A stretch of DNA of 64,000 nt, taken from the NCBI RefSeq assembly GCF_021018895.1, contig NC_079369.1, positions 8,253,694 through 8,317,693 on the forward strand, read 5' to 3'. This document shows, piece by piece, positions 12,233 through 24,805 of this stretch. The translations under genes were made by a program, and so were the position numbers. The notes under the pieces were generated by a model that had not been told where the DNA came from, did not search any database, and was given only the letters and a program-made list of their open reading frames with translations. The stretch is from Seriola aureovittata. Lineage: Eukaryota; Chordata; Actinopteri; Carangiformes; Carangidae. Numbering within the stretch: the first letter of the stretch is position 1; each line of letters opens with the position of its first letter.

Positions 12233-12695
12233 GTAAGACCTCCAAGGAAAGGAGTTGTAATCTCTAACAGAATGATCACAGAATAATGATGATCCCAAAT
12301 ATTTACTTTATTTATTTTTGGGCAGAAGTGAGCTTTCAAACTCAGTTGCACACTAAGTAACATCAGACCTAATTTATGAAATGTGTCTCGGAGATTTAGT
12401 CTTGGATAATTAGCATTACACTTCCTTGATACAAGACACAGGTATGGTGTCCTCTTAAGCATACGAGTCATTCATAAGACTAATTGAAGCATAAGGAAAA
12501 TGTATTCATTCATTAACATGACATCTTTGTCAAAATACGGTGCTACCCGACAGCTGAGATGTGCTGTATGAATGACGCTAACGGGGGCGCTTTGTGGGTT
12601 GTAGCTTTAAAGTTCTCTCTAGATTCATTTACTGATTTGATTAAAATAATTTCTCACCAGTGACTCTGTCTGAGCATCCTCGGTTTAAATGAAGA

Positions 12696-12698
<3 letters not shown>

Positions 12699-12770
<72 letters not shown>

Positions 12771-12772
12771 AG
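12699..12772. repeat. (CA)n microsatellite in hcn2 intron 7
   Basis: An uninterrupted CA run to about 12,762, followed by an AAACACAC interruption. Confidence 0.95.
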
Positions 12773-12874
12773 ACTGCTTTGTCTTCACAGAGCCTTGGGA
12801 GCTCATTGTTAGTGTGTAAATGAAAACATGTTATTTTTCTTCACAATGCAAACAACTTTCCCCTCCCATCATGC

Positions 12875-12935
12875 CCCCCACCCCCCCACCCCACACACAC
12901 ACCCCACACACACACACCCACACACCACCACCCCA
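12875..12935. repeat. C-rich / CA imperfect simple repeat
   Basis: Mixed CCCCA and CACA motifs, almost free of T on the + strand. Low-complexity sequence. Confidence 0.8.
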
Positions 12936-14641
12936 AGGTGAGCAGGGCTGCTGATGTCACATCCTTGTGTCATGTGACCATACTTCACATGTTTACAAAA
13001 GCCCTGCATCCACCACCTGCCAGCTGTTGCCATAGCAGCCAGATTCCACACATGAGCAGCCTTCAGTCAGTCAGCTCATGTATTTGGAGGGAGACTGACC
13101 TGTCTGCTTCAAGATCCAAACCAAATATTCCCACTGGAGTCCATGTGCACTTGATACATATTAATCGCTAATAATGTGTTCTTGTGTTGGGTTCTATCAA
13201 CAGTCTTTGTCAGAAAAAGCATCTGGATCAAACACGCAGAGAGCTATCAGAAGCCGTGTGAAGAATATGAAATATAAATACAAACTATGAAATAATGACA
13301 CAAGCTTTGTTCATTTTTGTTCTAAAGAGTGACAGCTGGATGCATTTTGATTAGATCCTCTATTCAAAATTCAGTGTGATCCAGTGCCTCAAACATCAAC
13401 TTCCTCTAAAAAAGCTTTTTTTAGAAACCATCAAATCTTTAAGTTAAGATCTGTAACGTTTTGGCTTATCATCTTTGATGAGGATTGTTTATTTTGGGTC
13501 GGTTCAGCCTGAAACATCATACTTACTCACATTATTAATGGAACCAGGCTTGCCACATCAGCCATACATACATCTTCCGAAAAACACTTTCAGAATGTTT
13601 GAGCCATTACTACACCATCAGGAGCTAATCCCTTGCCCATTGTCTTCATACTCTTAATACGTCAAATTTTGTTGTTTTACCTGTTAAAAAGAGGCTATGG
13701 GCTAAATGTACTTTTGTCATTTTTCTATACAATTGTATTATGATGTTTGTAAACACAGTTTCACCTAAGAATAGCAGAGGATGTGGTATAAGAGTGATCT
13801 AAGAGGTGATGGAGGTGTTACTTGGTAATTATAGCAGATGTGTTATAGCTGTGGATGCTTGTGTTAGTAAGGCAGCTTCAGCTTAGCAACTGCTTCAATT
13901 TCATATTAGCTAAGACAATGTGTTCCTACTTCCCTACCTGGCTGTTGCCTGCCCTGTTCCCTTTTCTTTCAGCCAATCTTCAAGTGCCATCACTGAGTTA
14001 TTGTAACCATCAGGTGTCGCTTGTACCATCTTTTTGCCAGCGATGATTCCCCAGGAAGTATAACAAGAACGGCCCTTACTGTTACACCTGGGCTTCTCCA
14101 GCCTTCAGTGGATGGGGATTTCCTTCATCTCCTCCCTCTGAACCCCGTGAGAGGATCTTGTCACCAAGTCTAGACTGCCAAACTGTATCTGTGTTTTTGG
14201 TGGACAGATGGAGTGGAGGGCACAAGAGTCACCAAGAATCCGCATCTGTGTCCTCCCAACCCTCCCCTTCTGGCGAGGCAGTTGACTGTGTTAGAGAGGA
14301 ACAAGTTTATGACCAGCGTTGTGACCTCTTTGTTATGTGGGTATTGCTCAGGCTGTTGTGCTGCCTAAGAATCTAGCTTTCTTGCCAGCTCTCCAGACTG
14401 CCTGCTGCATCAGAGAACCAAGTTGCCAGTGACAGTGTTGCAAAAGAGCTATATGAACTTCCCCAGTTGCCCACAGGCACGTGTATTTCTCTACATGTCT
14501 GTCTACCGAGAGTCCCTCTTTGTCCCCAAGGTACAACAGATGTTGGATCATCTGGAAGCAGCCAAATTCTTGTTTTTGGTCCCAACCTCCTTCCCCGGCA
14601 GCAGTTATTGAACGGAAAGTGACCCTGTGACTGGCCTTTAG

Positions 14642-14662
14642 CATCATCATCATCATCATCAG
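14642..14662. repeat. (CAT)n trinucleotide repeat
   Basis: About seven tandem CAT units in hcn2 intron 7. Confidence 0.85.
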
Positions 14663-16253
14663 TGGCTGGCTGCTCATCAGTGGCAGCCCTCCCATGAGTT
14701 GGGTACCCCATCTGTCCATGAAAAGGGGTGTTGCCCAACAAATTACAGCATTCTTGGAGGGAAAATCTTTTGATCTCCTGCTTCATCATCTGGACCTCAG
14801 CCTGATGCAGTTATATGTGTCTAGCACAGAGAAGAATCCCACTGGTTTGGACTTTCTACTTTTCTCCTCAAATGAATAAGAGAAACAGCTGCATAATTCG
14901 GCTTTGTTTGCTATAATTTGCAACTAGTTGTCTTTTGTCACATATCAAAGCAAGTAATTCACTGTGTAGAAGGAATTGGTTCCCAAATAGGCTTTGCCTG
15001 TGTCTCTTTATCAGGAAGGAAAATGTCTGTTTACCTCCTCTATCACCGGTCTTGCATCATCAACTCTCAGCAGGTTTCAGACACAACAGTCTCTAACAAA
15101 CTCTTCTTACTTACCTGAGAGCAAAGATAATGCAGTGAGTTTGAATCTGAACACTTTGTAACACACACGCCACTCTCTTCTGCCGGCACAGCCTCGGTCA
15201 GTGATAAACCCTGTTAGGACAGATGTGAGGACTGTCTCACACTCTCCCCTGCTATGATGTCTCAAACGTGAGTGTGTGGGCAATGTTTTTGAGACATGTG
15301 AGAATGAAGAGGTGTGTTTCACTGCTTGTGGTTCAGCCCTTTCTCGTGAGCTCCCCCTGTTTTGCAGCAGTAGTGCGACTGTGCCTAAACGCTCAAATGC
15401 GTACCTGCTTTCAGGCTTTTCCAGGCTGCTTTCCTCAGGGCTAAGCAACATGCCGCAGTTTAATCGCCAGTCATCTGCATTCAGGGGCATTCTACAAACC
15501 TCCTTCTCACATCTGCCAAAAAGTCAGCAGGAAACAGCTGTTTGCGGTTTTAGCCTTAAGTATGTCAGTTTTACTTACTGGCGAGAAGTCACAGTCATTT
15601 AAATCTCTGTGAGTCATTCACAGCTTGATGCCACATGAGTGAGGAGGTGACATTTAAGTTGTCATGTGAGTCGGCAGAGTCACCTGATTTAAGTGTGAAC
15701 TGGTGTGAAAATGCTTGGGAGGGGATATCAGGATGGCATAGACTGCTGAGTCCAGATTGGAAGAGGTTTTTCTAATTTGGGCATTGGTCCTGTCCGGGGG
15801 TTCTTGCATCTTTTTTATGTATCCTGCAGGTTTTGTGCATTCCTTATTGCATCAGAGTATGTGCTGTATACTGCCTTTCTCTTCTTATTTTTGAGTGTGT
15901 CCCCCCTTCCTTGCTTATTTTCCACATGTGTCGAGACAAAGGGTTAGGGATTCTGATGGAGAGCTGGCTGATCTTGGCCCCCGCACAACAGTACGTGTAA
16001 GCCCACATGATGCTGGTAATCTGGTACATCACATGCCTGGGTTTTGCCATCAACCTCAAACACAGCAACTACTCAAGCATATGGTTGACCATGATCAAGG
16101 CGGAGATGGTGATGTATCTGTTCAACCTCACATCAGCTGCCCAAAGTTAGGGCCACTCTGTTTGGGTAAAGCAATAGTGAGGCCTGGCTACACCCATAAA
16201 GCTACAATTACATCAAGGTATCTTTTATTTTCTCGATGAAGGCCAGTGTAGCA

Positions 16254-16365
<112 letters not shown>

Positions 16366-16717
16366 TGCATCACCTAGTCACATACAGCTATTTCATGCAA
16401 AGGTGTAGTGGCACAGATAAGTGTTTTGACAATAGACATGCTCTCTGTCATAGCTTGGGTGCCTCTGCAGACACTGGCTTCCTATCCCCATGACAGAGAA
16501 TCAGTGCAAGAGATAAGATGCTCTCCATATGTCTCTATGTGTGTGTGTGTGCTAGTGATGGATTTTGTATCGAGTTCTATATCCAGAAAGTTTAGTAAAA
16601 AACGGACTAAAAAATCTGATAGGAAAAGGAACCAAACTTTACTTGTAAAACTAAAACTTTGCATCATTAGCACCTACTTCAGCAACAATGCTCCTTTCTG
16701 TCTCCATGTCATTACAG

Positions 16718-17688
16718 GCAAAAAGAACTCAATCCTGATGCACAAAGTTCAGCATGATCTGAACTCAGGTGTTTTCAACAACCAGGAGAATGAGATGATC
16801 CAGGAGATAGTCAAATATGATCGGGAGATGGTTCAACAGGTGGATGTACCACGACCACGAGCCATGTCCATGACACCTCCTCTACACAGTGGGATCTTTA
16901 CTCCTCCAGGTTCCTCCGGCCAGCCTCAGAATTCAGCAATTGCCACTCTGCAGCAGGCCGTAGCCATGAACTTTTGTCCTCCCATGCAAGGGAGCTCAGT
17001 GGGAGCGGGGAACCTGCAGTCTCCAAGGATGGTGAGGAGATTCCAGGTGATACAAAATGTACCCAGTCCTGTCTCAGCCTCTCCCCTGCACTCTCAGCTT
17101 CTTGCTTCTGGTGCCTTTGCTCCGGTCGTGTCCAGCCCCCCGGTCCACAGCCCACTGGCAGTTGGAGGACGATCATTCCAGTATGGGTCCAGTGCCCTGG
17201 CTGGTCCCACCTCAGGCTCCCAGCTTTCTCTAGTTCAGCAGCACATAGCCAGCCCTGCACACTGGCCCAGCACACATAAGAGCACCCATTCCTTGCAAAT
17301 GGGTAGTCTGAGTCAAGACGCCAGGGCACTGTCAGCCTCTCAGCCCTCACTGCCTCATGAGGGGGCACAACCAGGTGCCCCAAGTCCACCCCAGTCTACA
17401 CGAGTCTCCTCCACTTCCATTGGACCCCCTCAAACCCCATCAAGTCACACAGGCGTTCGGAGCGCTATACCACATAGGATGGTACTGCCCCACCAAATGT
17501 CTGTGGGGGCCTTCCCTGTAGCATCCCTGCCCGGTTCTGTGCAGGGCTCTGGGGCTGGTGCAGGACTGGCAGTAGGGGGTGTGGGAACAGGTCTGGGTGA
17601 CTCGGGACTACCCAAGAAGGACTCTATAGTGAGCCTTCCTGAGACAGACCACATCAAAGTCAGATCCAGGCTATCCTCAAACTTGTGA
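16718..17688 (+). CDS. hcn2: hcn2 last coding exon, cytoplasmic C-terminal tail
   Basis: Completes the split Gly codon and continues K-K-N-S-I-L-M-H-K-V-Q-H-D-L-N-S-G-V-F, the conserved segment after the C-helix, then E-I-V-K-Y-D-R-E-M-V-Q-Q. It adds 322 residues after the split Gly, ending R-S-R-L-S-S-N-L and TGA at 17,686-17,688. The terminal SNL is the known docking site for the accessory protein TRIP8b. HCN2 traits are Y-D-R-E-M-V-Q-Q and S-A-I-A-T-L-Q-Q-A. The tail also has S-P-P-V-H-S-P-L-A, S-Q-L-S-L-V-Q-Q and L-S-A-S-Q-P-S-L-P-H-E, blocks I associate with HCN1 tails. Linkage to polrmt supports HCN2. An open frame continues upstream to 16,408, but the CATTACAG acceptor and HCN homology fix the start at 16,718. 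I cannot tell the 2a and 2b copies apart. Confidence 0.95.
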
Positions 17689-18616
17689 TCATAATGAAAC
17701 TCTTGGGGGGAGTGATTCAGTGAGGGGCTTGGCTGCAGGAACATGCGAGGATTTCTGCTCTCCCTCCTACTGTTCCTCTTCTCTCTACTCACTCCGGTTT
17801 GACTACCCGAATGTATGAATGTTGAGTGAGTGGCAGCAAGAAGAAGAGAGGAGACTGTTCAAATAAAGTCTGTAAGGTGACAATTGAATCTGCAGCATCG
17901 AGACATTTCTACTCACAGACACAGCAGATACACAGAACAGTCGTGGTAAAGTAGCATCTGCTCATCTCCCTCCCCTTTATTTATTGTATTTCAAAATACA
18001 GTTAACAGCATACAGGCATATCTGCTTCACTTCCCCTTTCATTCAACTCATTTAATGCAAACTTGAGGTCGGATGGGACTAAAAGAAAATCAGGGACCTG
18101 CTTCAGATATAAGAAGTCGGCACTTTAATGGGGTTTAACTACTGTACCTACCACATTTTGTCATCTGGCTGGCTGTGAAAGACAATCTCCTTACAAAGGC
18201 ATAATAATTGTGGTTTCATAAAAAGTTTGAACAGGAAAACTGGTGTGTTTTCGCTATGTTTTTAAGTATCCATTTAAATAGATCATTAGACCAAATTTGT
18301 AAGCACAAAATTGGAAAATATGAAAGAGCACTCTCCTTTGACAACTACTACTTTCAAGCCATATTTTTCCCCAGACTATTGATATGAATGGAAGTATTTA
18401 CTGTATATAAATCCAACTGGCATTATCAGAATCTAGCTGGCCTCTTTTGTAAGTCTTCCCTGCCTGTGATTTTCCCCACAGATAAATATGTGTGGCCCCT
18501 TCAGATCACAGATGATGAATATCCTTCGAACTGAAATTACAGCCGTGGGACAAATTGTCTTGTTCCAGCCAAGCCATCGATTTCTACGGGAAATGTCTGC
18601 ATGTTTGTTTAATTTA
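17689..18616 (+). other. hcn2 3' UTR and start of the intergenic region
   Basis: Follows the hcn2 stop codon. The first poly(A) signal is 174 bases downstream. No coding sequence is recognisable. Confidence 0.5.
17862..17867 (+). promoter_or_regulatory. Candidate hcn2 poly(A) signal AATAAA
   Basis: Canonical hexamer, first after the stop codon. Further AATAAA hexamers on the same strand at 21,959, 22,037 and 22,165 would allow a 3' UTR of up to ~4.5 kb. Sequence alone cannot say which is used. Confidence 0.45.
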
Positions 18617-19092
18617 AAAGCTGCATTAATCAATATTTTTTCATATCAACAGTGAATGAAATGACTGAGTGCAATGCAAAGGGAATGATGAACCAGCAGA
18701 GAATGATCATTCAATTCTGCCTCTCTATGGAGATTTTTTAGCCTATAGTGGTTCATTGTTTTGGTTTTAAGACCCACAATTTTATCATACAGTTCAACTC
18801 TCCTTTGCATTATTTACAGCAACAACAGAAGGGCAAAGCTAGAAACTAGCAGATGTTGAAAGCCAATCATTTAGCAAGCTAAAGCTTAAGCCAGATATTT
18901 CTCAGGAGTTGATAGAGACCAAACCAGAGCTAAGCAGTCTGTCAGGTGGAGAGAAAAATGACTCTAGTGGGATGATAATCTTGCTCAGGTCTGCTGGATG
19001 TGGAAGTTAGCAGTTTTGCTAATTCATCAGGGCTGTTTACCTTGTTTTGGAGTTCTGTCCCCAAGTGGGCAAAAATTGATTAATGCAGCTTT
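18617..19092. mobile_element. MITE-like non-autonomous DNA transposon with terminal inverted repeats
   Basis: AAAGCTGCATTAATCAAT at 18,617 is matched by its reverse complement ATTGATTAATGCAGCTTT ending at 19,092. The arms continue with T-rich and A-rich stretches, giving ~22 bp terminal inverted repeats around a ~476 bp element without a transposase frame. The interior resembles an abundant percomorph repeat I remember (an ATTTAGCAAGCTAAAG motif). Flanks are AT-rich, so the target-site duplication is ambiguous. Superfamily is not determined. Confidence 0.75.
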
Positions 19093-22000
19093 AAAATTTA
19101 GTAAATAACACATCTTCTTAACAGCAGGTGTGATTTCTGAAGTAGTGGGTTAAAGGTGTGTTGTCATGTGAGTAGTAATATCCCACACTTTGTGAAAGTA
19201 TTCTGATGTATCTTAAAAATTATAATTCACTGCCAGTTAATTACAAGGAATTTTATACCAGTCAAAATGTAAAATCATTCAAACTCACATAATCAAAATG
19301 TAAATCCATTCCTTTCTAATCCTGAATCTCACATTTCTTGCAGCAGCAGTTTGGGCAATGTGTCATTATGCCAAAGTCAATTCATAGAGATGATGAAACT
19401 CCTGCGAAGCTCAACCCTATGATAAACACTACAGTTTTGATCAACAGCCAAGGACAGTGCAGATACTTTGCAGGATGTATATTGCAGTGTGCCTCTGTCA
19501 TTAATGCCTCAATAACAGTTCATCGGATGCCGCTGATTTGTGTCCAAAAGCATTAGGAAGGGGACCTTCTCTCCCGGACCTGACATTCTATTCACCTCAT
19601 CTCACTAATGCCTGAACCATTACTGGGTAATGACAGTGGAAATTGGAATCCCTCGGGTCTGTTTGGGACTGTTACTATTCTCCTTTGATTGGATTTCATT
19701 ATACAGTGCCAATAATGAGTTCCTCTCCTATGATCATTTTGCATTTTCATTTTGCTCAGTTTCAGTTCCTGCATTGTTATCCTCTACCTTGAGAGTTCCA
19801 AATGGGACAAAGTTGAAGGTTTTCAAAGTATTTTTATACAGCAATTTTGAGGTCTGCTGTCTTTTTGTTCTATGCCCAAATTATGCCCTATGGAACCTAT
19901 TTTGGATGCTCAAAAATAATTAATATAGACACTTGTTATGAGGATAGTGTTTTACTGCACCTGAAGGCAATGTCTCAGGAGAGCAAATGCATTTAGTGAC
20001 AAAATTAGTTTATAGTCACAGTAGAAAGCACACAGTAGAGACAGCAGTAAGAAGGAGAAAGGGAGGGTATAGGAACAATAGCTGAACTTAAATCAAAATG
20101 AGATATTAACTCAAGAGCAATGACACCAAATCAACCCCTCAATTTTAATAAAAGCCAAAGAGGGAACAGAGTTTCAAGGCCTGGGATTTTTTTTTTTTGA
20201 ATCAGGATGTTAGGATATGATGAATGAGATGTCACAGACTGAAACATTCACTCTGACTAAACATAGAAATTAGGGAATAATACACTAAACTCATTCAGTC
20301 ATGACTTCATTGCCTGAAAGGGAAGTTTAGCATACAAAGCAATAACTGAAAACAAATGTGTCGTCACTATATGCAAATGAAGTTCTGTTGTATCCTTTAG
20401 GTGTTAATGGAGATGCAATATTTCACGTATTAGATTGAGTTCCCAAACTTTAATGAGAATTTGTTTAAAGTCTGTTTTTGGAAGATCATGAGCAGATAAA
20501 ACACTTTTCAGTGACAATGACTTGATTGATATGGTTGTTATTTCTATGTGTAAACACAGTGTGCATCTTGTAAACCAGACTAGCCTAGTTTACTGTAACT
20601 GTAGAGATAGAAAAAAAAAGTTTGAAAAAGGAACATATTTTTAATCTTTGACAAAATACATATTATCATCTGGTATGACCCAATATTACTTGAGCTTAAT
20701 AATTAAAGCAGAACAAAACTATTTGCATTACAGAAGATGTATCACTTCTTTTTTATCAGTCGCTCACAGTACCACCCACAGTTTGTATATAATCCTGTGC
20801 CAGTTGCTGTGAGGTCTGCATGGTTTCTTCTCTTGTGTATATTTTATTTGTTTAGTTATATTTTTTCTAGTCTCACACCCCAGTCCGTTACAAATCCTGT
20901 CCCTCTGACAAATGCTGCTTCCTGATTTATTTTTCTTTCTGTGCCGATTCCTCTGCTACCTAAACAGCATGTTGCCCAGAAACTGTGTAAATGCACTTTC
21001 CTCTGTTTTTGCAACTTCACAAACATATTTAGTGTTATGTAAATGTTACAGCAACTCAGCTGTTCAACTTTTCAGTACACCCTCCAGGCTTTGGTAAAGA
21101 CGGCACCTGTGCACACACATAGACTCAGCAGCAGCAGCAGCAGCAGCACAGGCATCAAGCAGCATTTAAAATGCTGTTTTCAAAACAATCTCGTCTTCAT
21201 TTTTCCTGTCTTCAATGCCACAGCTTCTCCAGAGTTAACACTATGTTCATTCCAATTTTTATTCAAATGTGTCTTTGGGTTCATCAATAGCAGTGAAGCA
21301 AAGAGATTCAGAGTATTTAAAATGTTCACTTACAAGGGCTGTTCATTTGGATTGAGCAAGGATGTGATTTTGTGTCCCTAACTTGTTCACATATTTATAT
21401 ATTTATGCTAATGAGTTCAGATTTTTTCTCTTGTACTCGCCAATAACAACTATACCAACACTAAAAACAACTTTTTTATACTAGTTGTTTCTGTATTTTA
21501 CAGGATACAATACAATGTAATTCAATACCAAACAGCAGTTAGTCAGAATTTATTTGTTATTTCCTTTACATCCCTGCCTTTTGTTGGTTTAACTCTTTCT
21601 TACTTTCTTTCTCAGATCCCAGACCTGTTAGTGAGAGTAATAGCATTCAATTATATGGAGACTGGGTACAAAGCCAATACCAACACCAATCAGTACCTTA
21701 ACACTACAGTCAAATATAGGCCAGCTAATGTACACTGAGATCTTCACCAGTAACCATGAATTCCCTTGAAGCCAATAGACGATCTCAGACAGTCACTTAC
21801 AGTGCAGTGCAAGTGTTTCTGTGTCAGGGTCCTGATTTTCTTTTATTGAGCCACTCTACAGTTGTCACATCCCATTACCATGTACTGTGCATACCTAGTG
21901 CCTAGCATATATTGTAGTTTCCACATACATGTACTATATTCTCTGTGTGTGGCTGTAAAAATAAATGCAAGCTCCTCACAATGCAAACATCACTGTCAGT

Positions 22001-22796
22001 TATATCCCACTGCAATACATGTAAAAAAGGAAAACCAATAAATTGATTTGAATACAGTTTGATGTTCAGGTCTTTCACTTTGGGTTAGCATGTTGGAAAA
22101 GCACAAAAAGATGATCACATAATGAATATGTGCTTCCTCATATAGAAGCAGAACTTCTTGATGCAATAAAGGCATGTGGCAGTGAATGCCTTCTGTTAGT
22201 CATGATGTTGAACATGTGTCAAGGTTACACGGCCGCTGGACCTTTGTTGTCAACATTCTTATATTATTGGATTATCTGCCTGGTTGTCAAAAAATAGGTA
22301 AACCTTCCAATACAGTAATGGATTACAATATTTTTTGTCTGAAATATTGGATTTATATGTGGAATATCTGAATGCTTTTATTTTAAAATATGGCATTTTT
22401 AAAGCCTGGTTATCTGCAGTTGTTAATATTTTAGAATGCAACTTATTTCTTATATATAGCAATCAATGTTTATCCATCATGAGTTCATTTATCCAGGTTT
22501 ATCCATCAAAGTGAAGTCTGGGTCTACTACACTTCTCGCTACCTCACTGGTTAGCTCGCTCTAGCTAGCTAAACGTTTCCCGCTTGAAGTGGGTGTCCAA
22601 GGTGCAATTTACTAAGAGACATTTAGCAGGAATAATGCTCATAGACTAACTGTACTAAGGACCTGTCACATGCACCTCTGCATTTGACCCATTCCCTGTC
22701 TGTGCCCCTCATGCATTAGCATACATTTATAGTCATAGTGGAAACTGTCAGTTTATATAGAAATTAATGAACCCAGATGGTTGTTTAGGTATTGCT
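19093..22796. other. Intergenic DNA between hcn2 and polrmt, left part
   Basis: No gene is recognised on either strand. It contains a (CAG)n run at 21,124-21,147 and scattered AATAAA hexamers that could serve a long hcn2 3' UTR. Short frames such as 19,338-19,556 and 21,043-21,381 show no protein features. Confidence 0.55.
21124..21147. repeat. (CAG)n trinucleotide repeat
   Basis: About eight CAG/AGC units in intergenic DNA. Not in a recognised reading frame. Confidence 0.85.
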
Positions 22797-22918
22797 AGAA
22801 TCCTCAAAGACTCTTCTAACCATCCTGATGAAAAAAATGTTCCTTCCACTATAGCTTGTTTTTTATTGGACAAACTCTTTCATCCAGATGGTTAGAAGTC
22901 TTAGTCTTTTGGGATTCT
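22797..22918. repeat. Long imperfect inverted repeat (hairpin)
   Basis: The left arm 22,797-22,843 (AGAATCC, AAAGACT, CTTCTAACCATC, GATGAAA, TCC) pairs with the right arm 22,868-22,918 read in reverse complement. The right arm has one 4-base insertion and a handful of mismatches. The loop is ~24 bases. It could be a palindromic MITE or MITE remnant, or a precursor-like hairpin if transcribed. There is no open frame. Confidence 0.75.
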
Positions 22919-24692
22919 GAAAATATCGTCAGATCAGAGGTAAGTGCTTTCAAATGACCTCCTGGGTTTTTCAAACATTGCTGGTTAATTATCTTTTAAA
23001 TAAACTGATGGACCGAATACATGAGGGGCATAAGCTGAGGCTACATTTAATAATTCTTCCCTGCTAACAAACATAGACTTATACAGGGAAGTTAGAAGTC
23101 CCAAACAACTCTGGATAATCCTAGCAGAGACAGAAAATGTTACGACTGACTGAAGCTTTACTGCAAAAACGTCATTACCCAGAGGACATGAAAAGAAGTT
23201 GGCTATGATGATTATGATTAGTGGCTCAAAAAAACACTTAAAAATCACAAATAAAACTTTTTATTCGTGGCAATTGACTGTTTTTGAGTTTAGCCTAAAT
23301 CCGCTGAAAATAAAGGTGGTTTTTACTTTCAGCATACCCCAATATCTTTTTTGCTCAAATAATGTGCCAAAAGTGGACAAAGAATTGATTAGAATTTGCA
23401 TCAATCACACTGTTAATCATTTCTCCAATAGTAACTAAAATTGGAATGATTAATTTAATATGTAAATCCATAAGCAGGGGTTTTCAACCTTTGATTTTCA
23501 AACAGGACAATGAATTTGAAAACTATGGAAAACAGAACTTTACTAAGGACTCTTTTGATTTTACTCTGATTTTAGGGAATGCCACTTTGTTTTTGTGTGG
23601 CTTATCTTGATGGGTTTTTCCTGCACAGCGACAGATGGTCTCCAAAGTGGAAACTGAAAAGACTTCAGACACAGCTGTGTGGGTTTGAATGCAGAGGATT
23701 AAAGAAGCCTCTCTAGGTTTAGTACTTTGTGCCAATAATGCCACAGTAGGAGTCCATGCCCACGCAAAGTTATCTCCTAAAATAATATGTTTTCCTAAAA
23801 AAGGACAGGCATTCAATTTACACTTGATTTAAACATCTAAAGGAAGGCCCTTTTGAAATGAAAAAAAAAAAACCGACACCAACACATTTTTTAAGCAACA
23901 CCAACTGACTGAAGCATCACTGCATCAGGCACCAGATGTGTGTGTATTGTATGTTTTCGATGGTTGGTAATCAACCCATCTCTGCCTGTCACTCAGAATA
24001 AAGGTCAGACCAAGGAAACTCACACTGACATACCTGACACCTGCCAACACTGTACCACCTGTCTCTCCCAAACACCAGCACTCCCTCCTTACTGTGCTGC
24101 CTCCTGCCTCCTCTCCCCTGCTGTCAGAGAGCTCTGGCCCCATTTGCTCCCCACCGGGACTGTCTGTACACTCTGCTCCCCTGCTAGTGCCGCTGAGTGC
24201 CGGCCACTCATGACGCCATGGGGCAGTAGATAGGCCGGGAGAGCCCGGGAGCCTGGCAAAGAAATCAAAGTGCTCTCAGTGAGAGTGAGTGGTCCAGCTA
24301 TCAAAGAGTGGCTTCCAGCTCTGGCATGCCAGACAGATGACAGATAGTGACCAACACTTCTATAGTGTCCACTTTCTGATGATCCCGTGGCTGGAATAAA
24401 GAGCTCACTAAAAGCTCCAAACTACCGTTTGTGCTAAATGTGATACACTTACTTCTGCAGGTGTGGCATCATTCAGTGACATACAGTACATTCACATATT
24501 ATCATTTCAGCAAGCATGTCATTCAAGGTCTTGTATGGTGGTTTAAATGGAAAAAAATCCATATTTCATATTAATATGCCCGCCATGCTAAATATTCATC
24601 ACTTTTTGAATTTTTAAAAGGAACCATTTTTATCTCCCTATGCATTCATTGTTCTCCATTATATTTACCAGCTTATTTCTATTGCTGGTTAG

Positions 24693-24805
24693 AGTGGGCT
24701 GGAGCTTACCCAGCATGCTTTGGGTGTGAGGCAGGGAAACACCCCTGACTGGCCCTCATTATATTACAGGTAGACTGTCACATTCACACTTAGGAGCAAT
24801 AGAGC
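24693..24805. repeat. Interspersed repeat fragment (GGGCTGGAGC type)
   Basis: GTGGGCTGGAGCTTACCCAG, then GAGGCAGGGAAACACCCCTG, and later CACATTCACACTTAGGAGCA. This order matches a very common fish dispersed repeat, recognised from memory. It is degenerate. Confidence 0.5.

Noticed and set aside
14348..14789. Overlapping minus-strand frames of 123 and 138 codons
   Set aside because: No domain, no splice support, and one contains a poly-Asp or poly-Met run from the (CAT)n repeat. Intron 7 chance frames.
16007..16150. Hydrophobic 47-residue frame beginning MMLVIWYITCLGF
   Set aside because: Short, with a stop directly upstream in the same frame, no family recognised and no splice context. Probably chance.
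16408..16717. Upstream extension of the hcn2 last-exon reading frame
   Set aside because: HCN homology starts exactly after the CATTACAG acceptor at 16,717, in the phase needed by exon 7. The upstream frame has no HCN similarity and lies in the intron just after the (CA)n tract.
16898..17389. 163-codon minus-strand frame opposite hcn2 exon 8
   Set aside because: Antisense shadow of a GC-rich coding exon, with no independent protein features.
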